From contig CAMLDO010000011.1 of assembly GCA_946478865.1 (NCBI GenBank), forward strand, positions 1-64,000: a stretch of DNA of 64,000 bases, given 5' to 3'. Each line of letters opens with the position of its first letter. The first letter of the stretch is position 1. Positions 9,456-16,486 of this stretch are shown here, in pieces. Below the pieces are notes generated by a model, which was given only the letters and a program-made list of their open reading frames with translations, did not search any database and was not told where the DNA came from. Both the position numbers and the translations under genes were made by a program. This stretch comes from an uncultured Methylobacillus sp. (GTDB taxonomy: Bacteria > Pseudomonadota > Gammaproteobacteria > Burkholderiales > Methylophilaceae).

Positions 9456-9866
9456 ATGCTCTGGATCAAGTCGCTGCATATCATTTTCGTGACCAGCTGG
9501 TTCGCCGGGCTGTTCTATCTGCCACGCCTGTTCGTCAACCACGCAATGGTGGACGATCCGGCCACGGCGGGACGGCTGCTCATGATGGAACAGAAGCTTT
9601 ACCGCTTCATGGGACCGCTGGCGCTACTCGCGCTGGCTTTCGGCCTCTGGCTATGGCTGGGCTACGGCATTAGCGGCGGCTGGCTGCATGCCAAGCTTGC
9701 CCTGGTCGTGCTGCTGATCGGCTATCATCACTACTGTGGCCGATTGCTCAAGGACTTCGCGCAAGGCCGTACCCGTCACAGCCACGTCTGGTACCGCTGG
9801 TTCAACGAGGTTCCGGTACTGGTTCTGTTCGCCGTCGTGATCCTGGTTGTCGTTAAACCCTTTTAA
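9456..9866 (+). CDS. hemJ: HemJ-type protoporphyrinogen IX oxidase (CopD/UPF0093 family)
   Basis: A 136-residue integral membrane protein with four predicted helices. The family landmarks are present: His8 in the first helix (WIKSLHIIFVTSWFAGLFYLPRL, quoted here in part) and Lys80 in GWLHAKLALV, residues thought to serve haem binding and catalysis in HemJ. The reaction is six-electron oxidation of protoporphyrinogen IX to protoporphyrin IX. Its ATG follows the dinB-like stop without a gap. HemG or HemY elsewhere in the genome would argue for another role, which cannot be seen from this window. Confidence 0.85.
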   Translation: MLWIKSLHIIFVTSWFAGLFYLPRLFVNHAMVDDPATAGRLLMMEQKLYRFMGPLALLALAFGLWLWLGYGISGGWLHAKLALVVLLIGYHHYCGRLLKDFAQGRTRHSHVWYRWFNEVPVLVLFAVVILVVVKPF

Positions 9867-9880
9867 TCGAATTTTCTCTT

Positions 9881-10609
9881 ATGCTTCATTCCAGCTGGTT
9901 ATTGCGCATGCTAGACAAGTCCGCGGACACGCCGCGCGGACGGGTTCTCGCCCTCTTCGACATCATGGCGGACTGGAATGCTGCGCCCGGGGTCAATATC
10001 TCGACCCCGGACCATCTCATGGGCAACGAGGAAGCGCTCATTGCCTACCTCACCCGGGAGCTGAACGCACTTCAGCTCAAGGAACCGGACATACTCGCGA
10101 CCCAGATTTATTTCATCGCGATGGGCGCCCTGCAAACTGCAGGAGCACAGGAAGGTGGCAACATCTTCGCTCAGGCACGGCAGGCCGCTGCCATCCTGCT
10201 GGATGCGCATCGTCCGCCGCGGCGTTTCAGGCCCGCAGCCACCGTTCTGGCTACTGCCGCGCTGGTACTGGGCTCCGCACTGCTGGTCTCGCACATTCCG
10301 CAACGCGGAATGGACCCCGTTGCCATCGCCACGCTGCAATCCAGCGTCATCACGAATAATCTGCAACCTGCTTCCGTCCGCACCAGCCCCGCACAAGTCG
10401 CCTCGCTTAACGACTCGCTGGAACGCATGCGCCGCGGCGTTTGCCAATACCCGCAGGCCCTCATGCTCGCTCCCGAAGCGCGCGCCGTGCTGATCGAAAA
10501 TGTCGTCAACGGTTCCGCACCAGTCGATGCGGACAGTCTGCGCGAAGCCCGGCGCCTGGCACAGAATGTCGAGTGCTATTACGCCCCCGTGGCGATGACG
10601 ATGCTCTGA
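9881..10609 (+). CDS. Membrane protein with a TetR C-terminal-like domain but no HTH
   Basis: No family is immediately obvious for this 242-residue protein. Residues 17-110 resemble the ligand-binding half of the TetR regulator encoded just downstream: both run TP..(K/R)...ALFD....W..AP, then EP..LA.Q......GA, then A..AA.LL..A. The first about 50 residues of a TetR (the HTH) are missing. A basic stretch (RPPRRFRP) and one membrane helix (about 118-138) follow, then about 100 residues with Cys188 and Cys232, predicted periplasmic by the positive-inside rule. It starts 14 bp after hemJ with a weak ribosome site. Function is unknown; a membrane-tethered ligand sensor is a speculation. Confidence 0.7.
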   Translation: MLHSSWLLRMLDKSADTPRGRVLALFDIMADWNAAPGVNISTPDHLMGNEEALIAYLTRELNALQLKEPDILATQIYFIAMGALQTAGAQEGGNIFAQARQAAAILLDAHRPPRRFRPAATVLATAALVLGSALLVSHIPQRGMDPVAIATLQSSVITNNLQPASVRTSPAQVASLNDSLERMRRGVCQYPQALMLAPEARAVLIENVVNGSAPVDADSLREARRLAQNVECYYAPVAMTML

Positions 10610-10642
10610 CAAACCTTTTCGATCAATGCTTTATAGCGACAG

Positions 10643-10668
10643 CGCTTGCCCGAATGACGGGGCAAGCG
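10643..10668 (+). terminator. 9-bp hairpin between the TetR-C-like gene and the tetR gene
   Basis: CGCTTGCCC (10643-10651) pairs perfectly with GGGCAAGCG (10660-10668) around an 8-nt loop. No T-run follows, so it is either a weak terminator of the tlpA operon or a DNA site upstream of tetR. Confidence 0.4.
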
Positions 10669-10673
10669 TACTA

Positions 10674-10685
10674 TACCGATCTGTA
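10674..10685. promoter_or_regulatory. Candidate TetR operator half-palindrome
   Basis: TACCGATCTGTA is palindromic at 10 of 12 positions and sits 19 bp before the likely TTG start of the tetR gene, next to a -10-like TACTAT. Related TetR regulators often bind ATACCGATCGGTAT-like sites near their own start, so autoregulation is inferred. Confidence 0.35.
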
Positions 10686-10703
10686 AACCCCAGAGAACCC
10701 TAC

Positions 10704-11267
10704 TTGTCAGTCTTACGCGAAAAAATCCTCAATGTTGCTGCGGATCTGTTCCAGACCCGCGGCATCAACTCGACCGGCGTCGATACCATCGTGGCCGAAG
10801 CCGGTACGACCAAGATGACGTTGTACAAGCACTTCCAGACCAAGGAAAACCTGATCCTGGAAGTGTTGAAGCGTCACAACCAGGAATTCCGCGACTGGCT
10901 GGCGGCAAAGCTGGGCGAAACGCCGCGCACCCCGGACAAAAAGCTGCAAGCGCTGTTCGATTACATCGAGGAATGGATGAATGCGCCGGAATTCCGCGGC
11001 ATGCCGTTCCTCAAGGCCTCCGCCGAATTTCCCAACGAAGAAAACCCGGTACATCGTCTTTCCACGGAACAAGCACGACAGTTCCGCCAGTATCTGGCCT
11101 CGCTTGCAGAAGAAGCGGGTGCTCACGAACCGCAGACTCTCGCCTTGCAACTGTCGATGCTGATCGAGGGCGCCATGCTGTCCGAACAGATGCGGCGCGG
11201 ATCAGGGGCCGCCGCTCACGCCAAGAAAGCAGCGCGCCTGCTCATCGAAGCGGCACTCAAGCGCTGA
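10704..11267 (+). CDS. TetR/AcrR-family transcriptional regulator
   Basis: A 187-residue repressor-type protein. The N-terminal helix-turn-helix reads REKILNVAADLFQTRGINSTG, then VDTIVAEAGTTKMTLYKHFQTKENL (about 5-50, quoted in pieces), and an all-helical ligand domain follows (about 76-184). TTG 10704 was chosen because the HTH begins right after it; the upstream in-frame ATG 10626 would place a hairpin and the likely promoter inside the gene. The target could be its own promoter or the neighbouring membrane protein that shares its C-terminal domain. The ligand is unknown. Confidence 0.88.
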   Translation: MSVLREKILNVAADLFQTRGINSTGVDTIVAEAGTTKMTLYKHFQTKENLILEVLKRHNQEFRDWLAAKLGETPRTPDKKLQALFDYIEEWMNAPEFRGMPFLKASAEFPNEENPVHRLSTEQARQFRQYLASLAEEAGAHEPQTLALQLSMLIEGAMLSEQMRRGSGAAAHAKKAARLLIEAALKR

Positions 11268-11334
11268 TCTCTGCCCGTTGCCCCGCTGCTCATCGGTAGC
11301 GGATAATGGCGTTTTCTCATTTTCATAAAACAAC

Positions 11335-12273
11335 ATGCAAACCCTCATCTGCGGCTCGCTCGCCTTCGACACCATCATGGTGTTCCCGGACCATTTCAAG
11401 CACCACATCCTGCCGGAAAAAATTCATATCCTGAACGTCGCCTTCCTGGTCCCGGAAATGCGTCGCGAATTCGGCGGCACCGCGGGCAACATTGCCTACA
11501 ATCTCAACCTGCTGGACGGCAAGCCGCTCATCATGGCGACCGTGGGCGATGACTTCGGGCCGTATGCAGAGCGACTGCAGACACTGGGACTCAAGGCCGA
11601 TCATGTGCGCCGCATTTCCGGCAGCTATACCGCCCAAGCCTTCATCACTACCGACCTGTCGGACAACCAGATCACCGCCTTCCATCCGGGTGCGATGAAT
11701 CATTCGCACGAAAACAGCGTGAAGGATACCCGCGACGTTTCCCTCGCCATCATCGCTCCTGACGGTCGCGACGGCATGTTCCAGCATGCGCGCGAACTGC
11801 ATGAAGCCGGCATTCCCTTCCTGTTCGATCCTGGTCAGGGCTTGCCGATGTTCAACGGCGAAGAGCTCATGCATTTCCTCGGCATGGCGGACTATCTCGC
11901 GGTCAACGACTACGAAGCCCAACTGATGCAGGAGAAAACCGGCCGCACGGTCGAGTCGCTGGCGCAAGAGGTGAAAGCGCTTATCCTCACGCGCGGCGCC
12001 GATGGCTCGATCATTTACGCAAACGGTCAACGTTTCGACATCCCCTGCGTTGAAGCAGAGGCTGTGGTCGATCCGACAGGTTGCGGCGATGCCTATCGCG
12101 CCGGCCTGGTCTACGGCATCCAGCACGGCTGGGGCTGGGAGCAGACCGGCCAGCTGGCCTCGCTCATGGGATCGATCAAGATCGCGAGCCGCGGCGGGCA
12201 GAATCACGCACCGACGCGTACAGAAATTGTCGAACGCTACAACAAGGCATTCGGTACAGAAATCGTCTTATAG
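11335..12273 (+). CDS. PfkB-family carbohydrate/nucleoside kinase (adenosine kinase-like)
   Basis: A 312-residue ribokinase-fold kinase. The N-terminal CGSLAFDTIM and REFGGTAGNIAYNL segments are substrate-binding signatures. The C-terminal PfkB signature DPTGCGDAYRAGL carries the catalytic base Asp252 and the GCGD anion hole. Betaproteobacterial relatives are annotated as adenosine or ribokinase-like sugar kinases; the actual substrate cannot be fixed by sequence. It is followed 10 bp later by the glycine-zipper lipoprotein, likely in the same transcript. Confidence 0.88.
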   Translation: MQTLICGSLAFDTIMVFPDHFKHHILPEKIHILNVAFLVPEMRREFGGTAGNIAYNLNLLDGKPLIMATVGDDFGPYAERLQTLGLKADHVRRISGSYTAQAFITTDLSDNQITAFHPGAMNHSHENSVKDTRDVSLAIIAPDGRDGMFQHARELHEAGIPFLFDPGQGLPMFNGEELMHFLGMADYLAVNDYEAQLMQEKTGRTVESLAQEVKALILTRGADGSIIYANGQRFDIPCVEAEAVVDPTGCGDAYRAGLVYGIQHGWGWEQTGQLASLMGSIKIASRGGQNHAPTRTEIVERYNKAFGTEIVL

Positions 12274-12283
12274 GAGAAGCATC

Positions 12284-12739
12284 ATGGCTACGCCTTTCCG
12301 CATCCTCACCCTCCTGTGCCTGGCCGCCTTCCTCGGTGCCTGCGCCAGCAGCAACTCCGGAGGTGCTTACACTCGCGGCCAGACCCGCCAGGTACAGACA
12401 GTCAAGATGGGCACCGTCGAAAGCGTGCGACTGGTGAAGATCGAAGGTACCGGCAGCCCGGTTGGTACCGGCGCGGGGGCAGTGATAGGCGGCGTAGCCG
12501 GTAACTCGATGGGCGGCGGCCGCGGCCGTGCAATTACCACTGTACTTGGTGCTGTAGTCGGCGGGGTAGCCGGCGCCGCAGCGGAAGAAGGCATTACCCG
12601 CAAGGACGGCTTCGAGATCACGGTACAGCTGGACAAGGGCGACATGATTGCTATCGTGCAGGAGGCCGACGAGGAATTTCAGCCCGGCGATCGCGTGCGC
12701 GTGCTCGAGGGCGGCGGCGTTACCCGTGTGACCCATTAA
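12284..12739 (+). CDS. Glycine-zipper 2TM outer-membrane lipoprotein (SlyB/Pcp-like)
   Basis: A 151-residue lipoprotein. The signal peptide ends in the lipobox LGAC (Cys20), which makes it an Lgt client. The mature part has two glycine-zipper helices: GTGAGAVIGGVAGNSMGGG and VLGAVVGGVAGAAAEEG. A C-terminal beta region (FEITVQLDKGDMIAIVQEAD) follows. SlyB-like proteins surround outer-membrane proteins and help keep the envelope stable under stress. An AGGAG site lies 8 bp before the ATG and the PfkB gene ends 10 bp earlier. Confidence 0.9.
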   Translation: MATPFRILTLLCLAAFLGACASSNSGGAYTRGQTRQVQTVKMGTVESVRLVKIEGTGSPVGTGAGAVIGGVAGNSMGGGRGRAITTVLGAVVGGVAGAAAEEGITRKDGFEITVQLDKGDMIAIVQEADEEFQPGDRVRVLEGGGVTRVTH

Positions 12740-12755
12740 TCGAAACTTCAAACAA

Positions 12756-12789
12756 CGGTAACGTCTCCGTAACACCCGCCCCCTAGAGT
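12756..12789 (+). promoter_or_regulatory. Pho-box-like promoter of olsB-olsA
   Basis: CGGTAAC (12756-12762) and CCGTAAC (12767-12773) form a 7-4-7 direct repeat with an 11-bp period. A -10-like TAGAGT (12784-12789) follows after exactly 10 bp, the same geometry as the phoB promoter at 1205-1238. The half-sites differ from CTGTCAT at two to three positions, so binding is inferred from layout and from the known PhoB control of ornithine lipid genes in other bacteria. Confidence 0.55.
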
Positions 12790-12816
12790 TGCGCCGAACA
12801 TCATTCGGAGCAACTC
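12786..12816 (+). repeat. 31-bp imperfect palindrome in the olsB leader
   Basis: GAGTTGC-G-CCGAA (12786-12798) pairs with TTCGG-A-GCAACTC (12804-12816) around a CATCA loop, giving 12 pairs with one mismatch. It overlaps the predicted -10 on one side and the GGAG ribosome site on the other. Confidence 0.75.
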
Positions 12817-12817
12817 T

Positions 12818-13573
12818 ATGCTGAATCAGCAACTTTCGGTTTCCTCAGTACAGGAACCCTCCCCCCTCTATTACAGCCTGGCCCGCAATCCGGCCGAAAT
12901 CCGCGAAGCCCAGGCCCTGCGCTACAAGGTTTTCGCCGAGGAAATGGGCGCACAGCTCTCCGGCACGGAACAACTCGACCGCGACGGCTTCGACCCGTTC
13001 TGCGACCACCTCTTGGTGCGTGAACGCGAGACTGGCAAGGTCGTCGGCACCTACCGCATTCTCAGCCCGGAAATGGCAAACGAAGCTGGCGGCTACTACT
13101 CGGCCGGCGAATTCGATCTGACACGCCTCGAGCCGCTGTTCGACCGCACCGTCGAAGTCGGCCGTGCCTGCGTACATCCCGATTACCGCACCGGCAGCAC
13201 GATCGCGCTGCTGTGGGCAGGCCTCGCACGCTATATGATCCTCAACCGCTACGACTACCTCATCGGCTGCGCCAGCATCAGCATGGCAGATGGTGGACAC
13301 CTTGCCGCCAGCCTCTATAATAGGTTGAAGGATGATTACCTCGCTCCCAACGAATACCGCGTCTTTCCGCGCTGCCCCCTGCCCCTCGATGCCCTGCAAT
13401 CCGACATCGACGCGCCCTGCCCGCCACTGGTCAAGGGCTACCTCCGTCTTGGCGCCTATGTCTGCGGCGAACCGGCGTGGGATCCCGCCTTCAACACCGC
13501 GGACCTGCTGGTGATGCTGCCTGTGTCGCGCATCAACCGGCGCTACGCCGATCACTTCCTCAAGCGGCCTTGA
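12818..13573 (+). CDS. olsB: L-ornithine N(alpha)-acyltransferase (OlsB-type GNAT)
   Basis: OlsB joins a 3-hydroxyacyl chain from acyl carrier protein to the alpha-amino group of ornithine, giving lyso-ornithine lipid at the inner membrane. The 251-residue protein has the hemolysin-like acyltransferase pattern: EIREAQALRYKVFAEEMGA, DGFDPFCDHLLVR, EVGRACVHPDYR and a GNAT-like LLWAGLARYM. A plsC-type gene overlaps its stop, reproducing the classic olsB-olsA pair. A Pho-box-like promoter precedes it, consistent with replacing phospholipids when phosphate is short. Confidence 0.88.
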   Translation: MLNQQLSVSSVQEPSPLYYSLARNPAEIREAQALRYKVFAEEMGAQLSGTEQLDRDGFDPFCDHLLVRERETGKVVGTYRILSPEMANEAGGYYSAGEFDLTRLEPLFDRTVEVGRACVHPDYRTGSTIALLWAGLARYMILNRYDYLIGCASISMADGGHLAASLYNRLKDDYLAPNEYRVFPRCPLPLDALQSDIDAPCPPLVKGYLRLGAYVCGEPAWDPAFNTADLLVMLPVSRINRRYADHFLKRP

Positions 13574-14376
13574 GTATCGCGCGAACCTCCTTGCCCATTC
13601 GAGCTTGGCGGATCGCGCGCTTGTTCGTGCATCTGTTGCAAGGAGTCGCCACAGCTGCGCTCGTTTTGCCTCGCTTATCGCCCGGACTGCGCGAGGAACG
13701 CATCCGGCAATGGTGCGTCAAGGTGCTGCGCATCCTCGGTGTGAGGGTGCATGTGCATGGCCAGAGACCGGAATCGGGAACCCAGGCCACCTTGTTCGTC
13801 GCCAATCATATTTCGTGGATCGATATCTGGGTGCTCAAGGCCCAGTTGCCGATGCGTTTCGTCTCGAAATCCGAAATACGCGGCTGGCCCGTCATCGGCT
13901 GGCTTGCGGAGCAGGCAGGCACTCTGTTCGTGACGCGGCACAAGCGGCAGGAAGCCGGGAAAACCATGAACAGCGTGGAAGAGGCTTTACGGGAGAATGA
14001 CAACCTGTGCTTTTTTCCCGAAGGTACTACCACCGACGGCACCGAGCTGAAGCCATTCAAGTCCAGCCTGTTTCAGGCGGCTGTGAACGCACGTGCGCGG
14101 GTCTGGCCGATGATGATTTTCTATCCGCATCCGCAGGGCGGCGCGAATACGGAGGTCGCCTACTACGGTGATATCACCATGCTGCAATCGCTGCGCGCGG
14201 TGTTAAGCCAGAGGGAAATCGTGGTGGAACTGGTGTTTGCGGAGCCGCTGGAAACGGAATGGAGCGAGCGCCGCCAGTTGGCGCATCAGGCTAGACAGGC
14301 CATTGCTTCCCGATGGACTCGTCTTGCGCACACGGCACCTGATACAGGCGTCGGTCTTCCAGACGCAGTGCAGTAA
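13570..14376 (+). CDS. olsA: 1-acyl-sn-glycerol-3-phosphate / lyso-ornithine lipid acyltransferase
   Basis: A PlsC-family acyltransferase of 268 residues. It carries the NHISWID (HX4D) catalytic motif and FPEGTTTDG. The N-terminal hydrophobic stretch (about 12-35) anchors it. Coupled to olsB, it most likely O-acylates lyso-ornithine lipid; it could also act on lysophosphatidate like PlsC. The open frame runs upstream into olsB, but TTG 13570 overlaps the olsB stop (TTGA) and gives a normal-length protein. Its last 86 bases overlap, tail to tail, the 3' end of apaH. Confidence 0.82.
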   Translation: MSIARTSLPIRAWRIARLFVHLLQGVATAALVLPRLSPGLREERIRQWCVKVLRILGVRVHVHGQRPESGTQATLFVANHISWIDIWVLKAQLPMRFVSKSEIRGWPVIGWLAEQAGTLFVTRHKRQEAGKTMNSVEEALRENDNLCFFPEGTTTDGTELKPFKSSLFQAAVNARARVWPMMIFYPHPQGGANTEVAYYGDITMLQSLRAVLSQREIVVELVFAEPLETEWSERRQLAHQARQAIASRWTRLAHTAPDTGVGLPDAVQ

Positions 14377-15124
14377 GCTGCCCGCCCCACAAGCAACCGG
14401 TGTCGAGCGCGATGGCATCGTCGCGTAGCACTAGCCCGAGTGCCGACCAATGGCCGAACACTACCGCCTTGTCCGTAGACTTGCGGCCCGGCACTTCGAA
14501 CCAGGGCATCAAGCCAGCAGGAATATCCGGCACCTCGCCCTTGAACTTGAAGTCCATCACTCCCGCAGCGTCGCACACACGCAGCCGGGTAAGCGCATTG
14601 GTGACAAGGCGCAAGCGGTCCATGCCCCTCAAGCCATCCTCCCACCGATCCGGATGGTTGCCATACATCCGCGCGAAGAAATCGCGGTAGTTCGCGCCGC
14701 GCAAGACCGTTTCAACCTCCTGCGCCAGCTCCAGCGCCTGCATACTGTCCCATTGCGGGAGCAGGCCAGCGTGCACCATGAGATAGTCGTCTTCGCCATA
14801 GGCCATGCGGCAATGACGCAGCCATGCGAGCAGTTCGTCGCGATCAGGCGCTTCCAGAAGAGGCTGCAATGTATCGCTGCGATGCGGCGCCACAAAGCCT
14901 TCAGCCACAGCGAGTGCGTGCAGGTCATGATTGCCCAGCACGATGCGCAGACTGGATTCGTGCTCCTTTGCCCAACGCAGCACGGCGAGCGAATCGGGGC
15001 CCCGATTGATCAGGTCGCCCACCAGCCACAAGGTATCGCGCGACGCACTGAAACCGACCTCCTCCAGCAAATGCCGGAAAGAGACAAAGCAGCCCTGGAT
15101 ATCGCCTATTGCGTAAGTTGCCAT
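14291..15124 (-). CDS. apaH: Symmetrical bis(5'-nucleosyl)-tetraphosphatase
   Basis: ApaH splits diadenosine tetraphosphate into two ADP in the cytoplasm, limiting the Ap4A alarmone. The 277-residue protein shows the metallophosphatase motifs near the start (YAIGDIQG, WLVGDLINRGPDS, LGNHDLHALA) and the C-terminal VFGHWSALGL. ATG 15124 was chosen because MATYAIGDIQG is the usual family start; the open frame continues 68 codons upstream through a terminator hairpin and is not coding there. Confidence 0.96.
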   Translation of the reverse strand: MATYAIGDIQGCFVSFRHLLEEVGFSASRDTLWLVGDLINRGPDSLAVLRWAKEHESSLRIVLGNHDLHALAVAEGFVAPHRSDTLQPLLEAPDRDELLAWLRHCRMAYGEDDYLMVHAGLLPQWDSMQALELAQEVETVLRGANYRDFFARMYGNHPDRWEDGLRGMDRLRLVTNALTRLRVCDAAGVMDFKFKGEVPDIPAGLMPWFEVPGRKSTDKAVVFGHWSALGLVLRDDAIALDTGCLWGGQLTALRLEDRRLYQVPCAQDESIGKQWPV

Positions 15125-15139
15125 GAAATTAAGACCATG

Positions 15140-15166
15140 AAAAAGCCCGCTCGCGCGGGCTTTTTT
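15140..15166 (-). terminator. Rho-independent terminator after the cytochrome c gene
   Basis: AAAAAGCCCGC pairs with GCGGGCTTTTTT around a TCGC loop. The A- and T-runs on both sides make it strong; it lies 7 bp after the cytochrome stop and before apaH. Confidence 0.85.
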
Positions 15167-15173
15167 CTGTCGC

Positions 15174-15758
15174 TTACTTGGCGGGTGCTGCTGCCGGTGC
15201 CGCTTCTGCAGCCGGAGCGGCTGCATCGCCTGCCGGGGCCTCAGCCGCCGGAGCAGCGGGTGCCGCAGGCTCCTTGAAGGAGGCGCCGGACTTGTTGGCC
15301 ATGTACACGACCGCGACGGCCACTTCATGATCGGTCAGATCAGGGCTGCCGCCACGCGCCGGCATCATGCGCACGCCTTCGATCGCATGCTTGACCAGCG
15401 TGTCGTAACCCTGGCCGATACGCGGACCCCAGGCGCTGCTATCGCCGATCTTCGGCGAACCCAGTGCACCGGAGCCGTGACAGGCCGAGCAGATCGCCTG
15501 CACCACTTGTTCACCGCTCTTCTGCTGCGCCGCACCGCCGCCAGCAGAGGCCAGATTGACTTCAGCCACTGGCTTGATGCGCTCTGCAACCGTCGCATCG
15601 GCCGCTGCCGGATCGGCATTCTCGATATGCGTCGCCTGGATACCGGCGACCAGCTTGTAGATCAGGAAGGCCACCAGTGCAGGAGCAAAGAGCCCGCCCA
15701 GCGTGGCGAGAACAAATTGCTTGACCGTGGTTTTCGGGAAGTCGTGGTGCGTGCTCAT
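15174..15758 (-). CDS. Membrane-anchored c-type cytochrome (cytochrome c5 family)
   Basis: A 194-residue protein with a cytoplasmic start, one membrane helix (about 16-38) and a periplasmic cytochrome c domain. The haem site is Cys90-SA-Cys93-His94 (CSACHGSGALGSPKIGD) and the axial Met is in GVRMMPARGG (131-132), followed by LTDHEVAVAVVYM. These are cytochrome c5 features. A flexible Ala/Pro-rich tail (about 160-194) is unusual. It probably carries electrons between the bc1 complex and an oxidase. ATG 15758 (MSTHHDFPK) was chosen over longer frames because it opens right before the membrane helix. Confidence 0.9.
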   Translation of the reverse strand: MSTHHDFPKTTVKQFVLATLGGLFAPALVAFLIYKLVAGIQATHIENADPAAADATVAERIKPVAEVNLASAGGGAAQQKSGEQVVQAICSACHGSGALGSPKIGDSSAWGPRIGQGYDTLVKHAIEGVRMMPARGGSPDLTDHEVAVAVVYMANKSGASFKEPAAPAAPAAEAPAGDAAAPAAEAAPAAAPAK

Positions 15759-15794
15759 GCCTAAGTTCCTAAAAAGGGAGGTAAAAAACCTGAG

Positions 15795-15800
15795 ATTATA
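15795..15800 (-). promoter_or_regulatory. -10 box of the cytochrome c gene
   Basis: On the minus strand TATAAT lies 37 bp before the ATG, with a poor -35-like TTATCC 17 bp further upstream. Confidence 0.45.
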
Positions 15801-15845
15801 CTGGCATCCCCCCATTTGGATAAAGCGTCGCACGGCGTCATTTGC

Positions 15846-15851
15846 TATAAT
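15846..15851 (+). promoter_or_regulatory. -10 box of the tRNA-Arg gene
   Basis: TATAAT ends 11 bp before the first base of the tRNA, a normal distance for a stable-RNA promoter. The -35 is not clear. Confidence 0.55.
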
Positions 15852-15862
15852 CCGCGCTTCAC

Positions 15863-15939
15863 GCGCCCGTAGCTCAGCTGGATAGAGTATTGGTTTCCGA
15901 AGCCAAGGGTCGTGGGTTCGAATCCCGCCGGGCGCGCCA
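15863..15939 (+). tRNA. tRNA-Arg (anticodon CCG)
   Basis: The 77-nt sequence folds as a full cloverleaf with encoded CCA. The acceptor stem GCGCCCG pairs with CGGGCGC, the discriminator is G, the D arm is AGCTCAGCTGGATAGAGT, and the T arm carries GGTTCGAATCC. The anticodon loop TTCCGAA has CCG at 15897-15899, closed by TTGGT/GCCAA. It reads CGG arginine codons. Confidence 0.97.
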
Positions 15940-15985
15940 CCTTCTCTACAACCTCGTTTCTCCCACCACCCGCTGCCTTATCGAA

Positions 15986-16011
15986 CTATTCTTACACTCA
16001 AATAAGAATAG
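15986..16011 (+). repeat. Perfect 9-bp inverted repeat between tRNA-Arg and a secreted-protein gene
   Basis: CTATTCTTA and TAAGAATAG flank an 8-nt spacer. No T-run follows on the plus strand. It may be a regulator site or weak terminator for the tRNA. Confidence 0.6.
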
Positions 16012-16083
16012 CCACGATACTGCCCGGAGAGGCCAGGCATTAACGTGTGATCTCCCGAACAATCCAATGACGAGGAGATAGAC

Positions 16084-16389
16084 ATGCACGCTTTTCCCCT
16101 ATGGAAGATCCTGCCAATTGCCGTTCTGGCACTCTGCCTGCAAGTTCCGCTTGCCATGGCGGGCGCGACCAACAGCGGTGACAATACCACCGCGACGCCG
16201 GGCGAAAACAGCAGCACGAGCGGTACGCCTTCCGCTCCCGACCCGGGTACGGACCGCCGCTCGGGCACGACCAAGACGGATGATCTGAAGTCCACCAAAG
16301 GACATCACAAATCCGGCAAGCACGGTTCGGACAAGAATTCCACGTCCGGCAGCGACTCCACCACCTCCGGCAGCGGGTCCAGCCGTTAA
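16084..16389 (+). CDS. Small secreted low-complexity protein
   Basis: I recognise no family. The 101-residue product has a clear Sec signal peptide (about 1-26, cleavage likely after AMAGA or LAMA) and a mature part of only about 75 residues, almost entirely Ser, Thr, Gly, Asp, Lys and His (GTPSAPDPGTDRR, KSTKGHHKSGKHGSDK, TSGSGSS). It lacks cysteines and is probably disordered. A strong GAGGAG site lies 6 bp before the ATG. A terminator follows directly, so it is a single-gene unit. A role in the envelope or as a metal-binding His/Asp-rich peptide is only a guess. Confidence 0.75.
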   Translation: MHAFPLWKILPIAVLALCLQVPLAMAGATNSGDNTTATPGENSSTSGTPSAPDPGTDRRSGTTKTDDLKSTKGHHKSGKHGSDKNSTSGSDSTTSGSGSSR

Positions 16390-16410
16390 GTAATCCTCCC
16401 ACCAGCATCG

Positions 16411-16467
16411 TCATCCGGGCTGCTTGCCCTTGATGCAGGCGGCCCGGGTGATTTTCGTCTTTTTACT
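16411..16467 (+). terminator. Terminator after the small secreted protein gene
   Basis: TCATCCGGGC (16411-16420) pairs with GCCCGGGTGA (16442-16451), with one G-T pair, followed by TTTTCGTCTTTTT. Confidence 0.7.
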
Positions 16468-16486
16468 ATTCAGTGACTGTCGAACG

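Noticed and set aside
10626..10703. Longer start for the tetR gene at ATG 10626
   Set aside because: It would place a 9-bp hairpin and the likely promoter/operator inside the coding region, and the HTH begins directly after TTG 10704.
12740..12817. Riboswitch in the olsB leader
   Set aside because: The leader is too short and has only one hairpin; no known riboswitch core is recognisable.
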